Below are positions 6,034-8,761 of a stretch of 8,761 bases of DNA, in pieces. The stretch comes from Chloroflexota bacterium (GTDB lineage: Bacteria > Chloroflexota > Anaerolineae > Anaerolineales > UBA4823). Under the pieces are notes generated by a model. The model was given only the letters and a program-made list of their open reading frames with translations. It was not told where the DNA came from and made no database searches. Numbering within the stretch: the first letter of the stretch is position 1; the number at the start of each line of letters is the position of its first letter. Where the stretch lies: positions 1 to 8,761 of the forward strand of contig JAGDMX010000075.1 in NCBI GenBank assembly GCA_017860725.1, given 5' to 3'. The position numbers were made by a program, and so were the translations under genes.

Positions 6034-6036
6034 CCT

Positions 6037-6627
6037 TTGACTGCAACTGCCGATACCGTACAAAAAAAGCCTTTGACCTTTGAAGAAGAGGTGATCGCCG
6101 CCACACCTAGCGAAGCGCGATTGAAGATTTGCATCCAATGCGGTTCCTGCGGTGGATCGTGTCCTTCGGGAGCCGATATGGATCATTCGCCGCGCACCAT
6201 CTTCGCAATGGTCAAAGCGGGTATGCGAGACGAAGTGCTGAAGAGCAACACGCAATGGTACTGCGTCTCGTGTTATTACTGCATGGTACGCTGCCCCCAG
6301 GAAATTCACATCACGGACATCATGTACACCTTGAAGCGTATGGCAATTCAGGCGGGAAAGTACGATGCCCATGTTCGCGATGCGCCTGAGTTTTCTGAGA
6401 CATTCATCGATTATGTCAAGAAATACGGCCGCAGTTTTGAATTAGGTCTGGCATCCCGCTACCATCTGGCTCATCACCCCTTGGATATGCCTAAAATGGC
6501 CCCGATGGGCCTGGGAATGTGGCGTAAAGGCCGCATGGACCTCGCTTTCAGCCGGAAGCCAATTAAAGGGATCGACCAACTCAATAAGATCCTGGCTAAG
6601 GCTGAAGAAATCGGAGGACTGACATGA
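6037..6627 (+). CDS. hdrC: Heterodisulfide reductase-type subunit C (HdrC)
   Basis: HdrC is the small two-cluster ferredoxin-like subunit that carries electrons between HdrA and HdrB in soluble Hdr complexes. The 196-residue protein is close to methanogen HdrC in length. Two full [4Fe-4S] motifs are present: C32, C35, C38 and C42 (CIQCGSCGGSCP) and C76, C79, C82 and C86 (CVSCYYCMVRCP); the final Cys of each crosses to the other cluster in this fold. The motif ITDIMYTLKRMAI after the second cluster is typical. No membrane segment is present, so this is a cytoplasmic HdrC rather than an HdrE-linked one. The TTG start is chosen because of the strong Shine-Dalgarno just before it and the lack of any ATG before the first cluster motif. 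Its stop overlaps the hdrB start (ATGA). In a bacterium without coenzymes M and B the disulfide substrate is unknown. Confidence 0.93.
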   Translation: MTATADTVQKKPLTFEEEVIAATPSEARLKICIQCGSCGGSCPSGADMDHSPRTIFAMVKAGMRDEVLKSNTQWYCVSCYYCMVRCPQEIHITDIMYTLKRMAIQAGKYDAHVRDAPEFSETFIDYVKKYGRSFELGLASRYHLAHHPLDMPKMAPMGLGMWRKGRMDLAFSRKPIKGIDQLNKILAKAEEIGGLT

Positions 6628-7607
6628 AATTCGGCTATTACCCTGGATGTTCGCTCGAGAAAAATGCGATCGCTTACAAACAATCAACGATGGCAGTGAT
6701 AAAGCCGTTTGAAGTCGAGCTGGATGAGATTGATGATTGGAACTGCTGTGGTGCGACCGAATATATCGCCATCAACCTGGTTGGTGCCTACAGCCTGGTA
6801 GCCCGCAATCTGGCTTTAGCTGCTCAGCAATCTGCGACCTGGGAGAAGCAGAACGGAAAATTCCAGATGGTTGCTCCGTGCAGCGCGTGCTACCTGAATC
6901 TCGGTAAGGCTGAAACCTACCTGGAAGAAACCCCAAAGCTGATGGAAGTGGTTAACGTAGCCCTGGCAGAGGGGAATATGCATTACACGCCTGGTAGTCT
7001 ACAGGTTCGCCATCTGCTCGATATTGTTGTTAACGACATCGGTTATGAAAATATCGCTGCCAAAGTGACAAAACCATTAAAAGGTCTCCGAATTGCTCCA
7101 TATTATGGCTGCCTGATCGTCCGACCCGGATTTCAAGCGGTATTCGATGATCCCGAATACCCAACATCGCTGGACAAGCTGATGAAGACCTTGGGTGCTA
7201 CCGTGGTGGATTTCCCACTAAAAGCGAGCTGCTGCGGCGGTCACATGACTCAAATTAGCCGTACGGTGGCACTGGAAATGATCTATCGCCTGGTTCGCAA
7301 TGCCGCCGATTACAATGCTGATGTCATCGTCACTCTGTGCCCCATGTGCCAGCTAAATCTGGATGCATACCAGGGCGACGCCAACAAACAATTTGGCACG
7401 GACTTGAAAATCCCTGTCTTGTACTTTACGCAGCTCATGGGATTGGCATTTGGAATACCACCCGAGCAGTTAGGCCTTGGCAAAGAATTTGTGGATGCCC
7501 GGCCAGCTCTATCCAAGATTGGCGTTGATATCCCGGAAGAACCTCCGAAGAAAAAGCGTCCATCGAAAGAAGAACTGCCTATGCCGCGCATGACGCAGGA
7601 GGGATGA
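6624..7607 (+). CDS. hdrB: Heterodisulfide reductase-type subunit B (HdrB), two CCG domains
   Basis: HdrB holds the catalytic site of Hdr, where two non-cubane [4Fe-4S] clusters, each bound by a CCG motif, cleave a disulfide. The 327-residue protein has both motifs complete: C9, C41-C42, C86 and C89 (CX31CCX43CX2C) and C163, C203-C204, C239 and C242 (CX39CCX34CX2C). Landmarks are YYPGCSLE, WNCCGATEY, PCSACYLNL, YYGCLIVRP, SCCGGH and LCPMCQLNLD. The second motif has normal spacing; the first has a longer gap before CxxC, caused by an insert around residues 70-82. The C-terminus carries a charged tail (about 300-327, with PPKKKRPSKEE) beyond the second CCG domain. GGAGG at 6613-6617 serves as Shine-Dalgarno, and the ATG overlaps the hdrC stop. 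Intact clusters argue for an active thiol-disulfide reductase; the physiological substrate is unknown. Confidence 0.94.
   Translation: MKFGYYPGCSLEKNAIAYKQSTMAVIKPFEVELDEIDDWNCCGATEYIAINLVGAYSLVARNLALAAQQSATWEKQNGKFQMVAPCSACYLNLGKAETYLEETPKLMEVVNVALAEGNMHYTPGSLQVRHLLDIVVNDIGYENIAAKVTKPLKGLRIAPYYGCLIVRPGFQAVFDDPEYPTSLDKLMKTLGATVVDFPLKASCCGGHMTQISRTVALEMIYRLVRNAADYNADVIVTLCPMCQLNLDAYQGDANKQFGTDLKIPVLYFTQLMGLAFGIPPEQLGLGKEFVDARPALSKIGVDIPEEPPKKKRPSKEELPMPRMTQEG
7597..7603 (+). promoter_or_regulatory. hdrA: Shine-Dalgarno AGGAGGG of hdrA
   Basis: AGGAGGG lies 7 bp before the ATG at 7611 and inside the last codons of hdrB. It fixes the hdrA start and points to strong, coupled translation. Confidence 0.75.
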
Positions 7608-7610
7608 GCC

Positions 7611-8761
7611 ATGACTGAAGAAAAGATCGGCGTCTATGTATGTCACTGCGGCACGAATATAGCCGGCACCGTCGATGTCGAAAACGTTGCCAAGTGGGCA
7701 GAGACTGCTCTTGCCCATCGTGGTGTCGTGATCGGCCGCGATTATAAATTCATGTGCTCGAGCCTGGGCCAAGAACTGGTTGAACAAGACATCAAAGAAT
7801 TAGGACTGACTCGCGTCGTCGTGGCTGCCTGTTCCCCGCATCTTCACGAGAAAACATTCCGGACTGCTTGCAAGAACGCTGGCCTAAACCCCTATATGTG
7901 CGAATTGGTCTCCATACGAGAGCAAGTTTCTTGGGTGCATACCGACCGGGCTGCTGCGACCGCGAAATCCAAAGCCATGATATCCGGTGGGGTAGAACGA
8001 GTGCTCCATCACGAGCCCCTCGAGCCGCTGCGTGTCCCGATCTCCCCACACACCTTGGTAGTCGGCGGTGGCATCGCTGGCATCCAGGCCGCCCTGGAAA
8101 TTGCTGACGCAGGCTGTCATGTCTACCTGGTAGAACGTGAACCCTCGATTGGCGGGCACATGGCTCAGTTTGATAAGACCTTCCCGACTCTCGATTGTTC
8201 AGCTTGCATCCTGACCCCCAGGATGGTAGAAGCAGGCACCCATCCAAATATCACCCTGCTCACCTGGGCAGAAGTAACTCGCGTGGATGGATACGTAGGC
8301 AGTTTCACGGTAACCGTCCGCCAAAAAGCACGCAAGGTCCTTACCGATCTATGCACAGGGTGTGGCATCTGTGTGGAAAAATGCCCCAAGAAGGTTATCG
8401 ATGAAGTTTTCGAAGCCGGCTTAGGCTATCGTAAGGCAGTCTATACGCCATTCCCTCAGGCTGTGCCGAAATATCCGGTCATGGACGTAGAGAACTGCAC
8501 CTACTTCCAAAAAGGCACATGCCGGGCATGTGAAAAATTCTGTCCGACAGGAGCTATCGACTTCACACAAGAGGATGAGTACATCACGATCGAGGTTGGT
8601 AATATCATCCTGGCGACAGGGTATGACCTCTTTGACGCCCGGCGGATACCACAGTATGGTTATGGGCGCTTAGCCAATGTATTTACCAGTCTTGAATTTG
8701 AGCGCATGACCAATGCAGCTGGCCCGACAGATGGCAACATTGTCCTGCGTGATGGTGTGAC
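7611..8761 (+). CDS. hdrA: Heterodisulfide reductase-type subunit A (HdrA), 3' end missing
   Basis: HdrA is the FAD- and Fe-S-containing subunit where electrons are bifurcated in soluble Hdr complexes. The frame stays open to the end of the window, giving 383 residues; complete HdrA proteins are typically 650 residues or more. Visible domains: an N-terminal cluster domain with VYVCHCGTN (C11, C13), MCSSLGQ at 48-54 and ACSPHLHEKTF; an FAD-binding Rossmann segment VVGGGIAGIQAA with GxGxxG at 152-157; the HdrA signature GGHMAQFDKTFPTLDCSAC with C196 and C199; and an inserted ferredoxin domain with C248, C251, C254 and C258 and then C296, C304, C307 and C311. The loop between C296 and C304 is longer than in a standard ferredoxin motif, as is usual for HdrA. 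No selenocysteine codon is seen at the expected cysteines. Three bases separate it from hdrB. Whether MvhD, FlxABCD or formate dehydrogenase genes follow is outside the window. Confidence 0.95.
   Translation, partial: MTEEKIGVYVCHCGTNIAGTVDVENVAKWAETALAHRGVVIGRDYKFMCSSLGQELVEQDIKELGLTRVVVAACSPHLHEKTFRTACKNAGLNPYMCELVSIREQVSWVHTDRAAATAKSKAMISGGVERVLHHEPLEPLRVPISPHTLVVGGGIAGIQAALEIADAGCHVYLVEREPSIGGHMAQFDKTFPTLDCSACILTPRMVEAGTHPNITLLTWAEVTRVDGYVGSFTVTVRQKARKVLTDLCTGCGICVEKCPKKVIDEVFEAGLGYRKAVYTPFPQAVPKYPVMDVENCTYFQKGTCRACEKFCPTGAIDFTQEDEYITIEVGNIILATGYDLFDARRIPQYGYGRLANVFTSLEFERMTNAAGPTDGNIVLRDGV

Noticed and set aside
5518..6036. tRNA or small RNA gene in the intergenic region
   Set aside because: I looked for a cloverleaf with a GTTC-type T-loop and CCA-ready acceptor pairing on both strands and saw none.
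5747..6040. Plus-strand open frame of 97 codons before hdrC, ending in TTGA overlap
   Set aside because: It starts with a TTG inside the putative operator, has no Shine-Dalgarno, spans the promoter and leader hairpins, and its product resembles no family. The overlap with the hdrC start is noted as a finding, but the frame is probably chance.
6004..6372. Minus-strand frame over the hdrC start and leader
   Set aside because: It overlaps the Shine-Dalgarno and the first cluster motif of hdrC and has no coding features of its own.
7792..8247. Minus-strand frame opposite hdrA
   Set aside because: It is the shadow of the hdrA coding frame, which carries all expected cofactor motifs.

Overview
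The window looks like a chromosomal segment of an anaerobic or facultative bacterium, most probably a member of Anaerolineae (Chloroflexota). That guess rests on several things: moderate GC content, a membrane-anchored SH3b protein with Pro/Thr-rich linkers, a two-zinc-ribbon protein of a type I associate with that class, several genes with almost no 5' leader, and a soluble heterodisulfide reductase (Hdr) operon. No search was run, so the taxonomic call is inference.

Layout. (1) 1-1685, plus strand: the 3' part of a DUF4380-like gene (mutarotase-type fold) overlaps by ATGA with a LytR-CpsA-Psr (LCP) gene. (2) 1729-2929, plus strand: smpB (tmRNA partner), then a small multi-membrane lipid/isoprenoid kinase of the phytol/dolichol kinase type. 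(3) 3023-3460: an A-type Fe-S carrier (HesB/IscA/ErpA) with its own promoter region and a textbook intrinsic terminator. (4) 3496-5493: a minus-strand SH3b protein diverges from a plus-strand zinc-ribbon protein across a palindromic TATAAT. The zinc-ribbon gene then converges on, and overlaps by 23 bp, a minus-strand HEAT-like protein. (5) 5494-6036: the longest non-coding stretch. (6) 6037 to the window end: hdrC-hdrB-hdrA, tightly coupled, with hdrA cut off by the window edge.

The most interesting part is region 5-6. About 290 bp upstream of hdrC is an 18-bp imperfect palindrome matching the operator of the NADH/NAD+-sensing repressor Rex at 11 of 12 core positions. It lies directly upstream of a perfect TATAAT. 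Roughly 250 nt of leader with several inverted repeats follow, ending in a strong Shine-Dalgarno that is partly enclosed in a small hairpin before a TTG start. This suggests that the Hdr operon is controlled by the cellular redox state and perhaps also after transcription starts. HdrC, HdrB and the visible part of HdrA keep all the cluster-binding cysteines expected of a working electron-bifurcating type Hdr. The A-type Fe-S carrier encoded 2.6 kb upstream could serve such Fe-S-rich proteins, but nothing in the sequence links them directly.

No tRNA, rRNA, CRISPR array, insertion sequence or phage gene was seen. Apart from the hdr control region, the window reads as ordinary chromosome.
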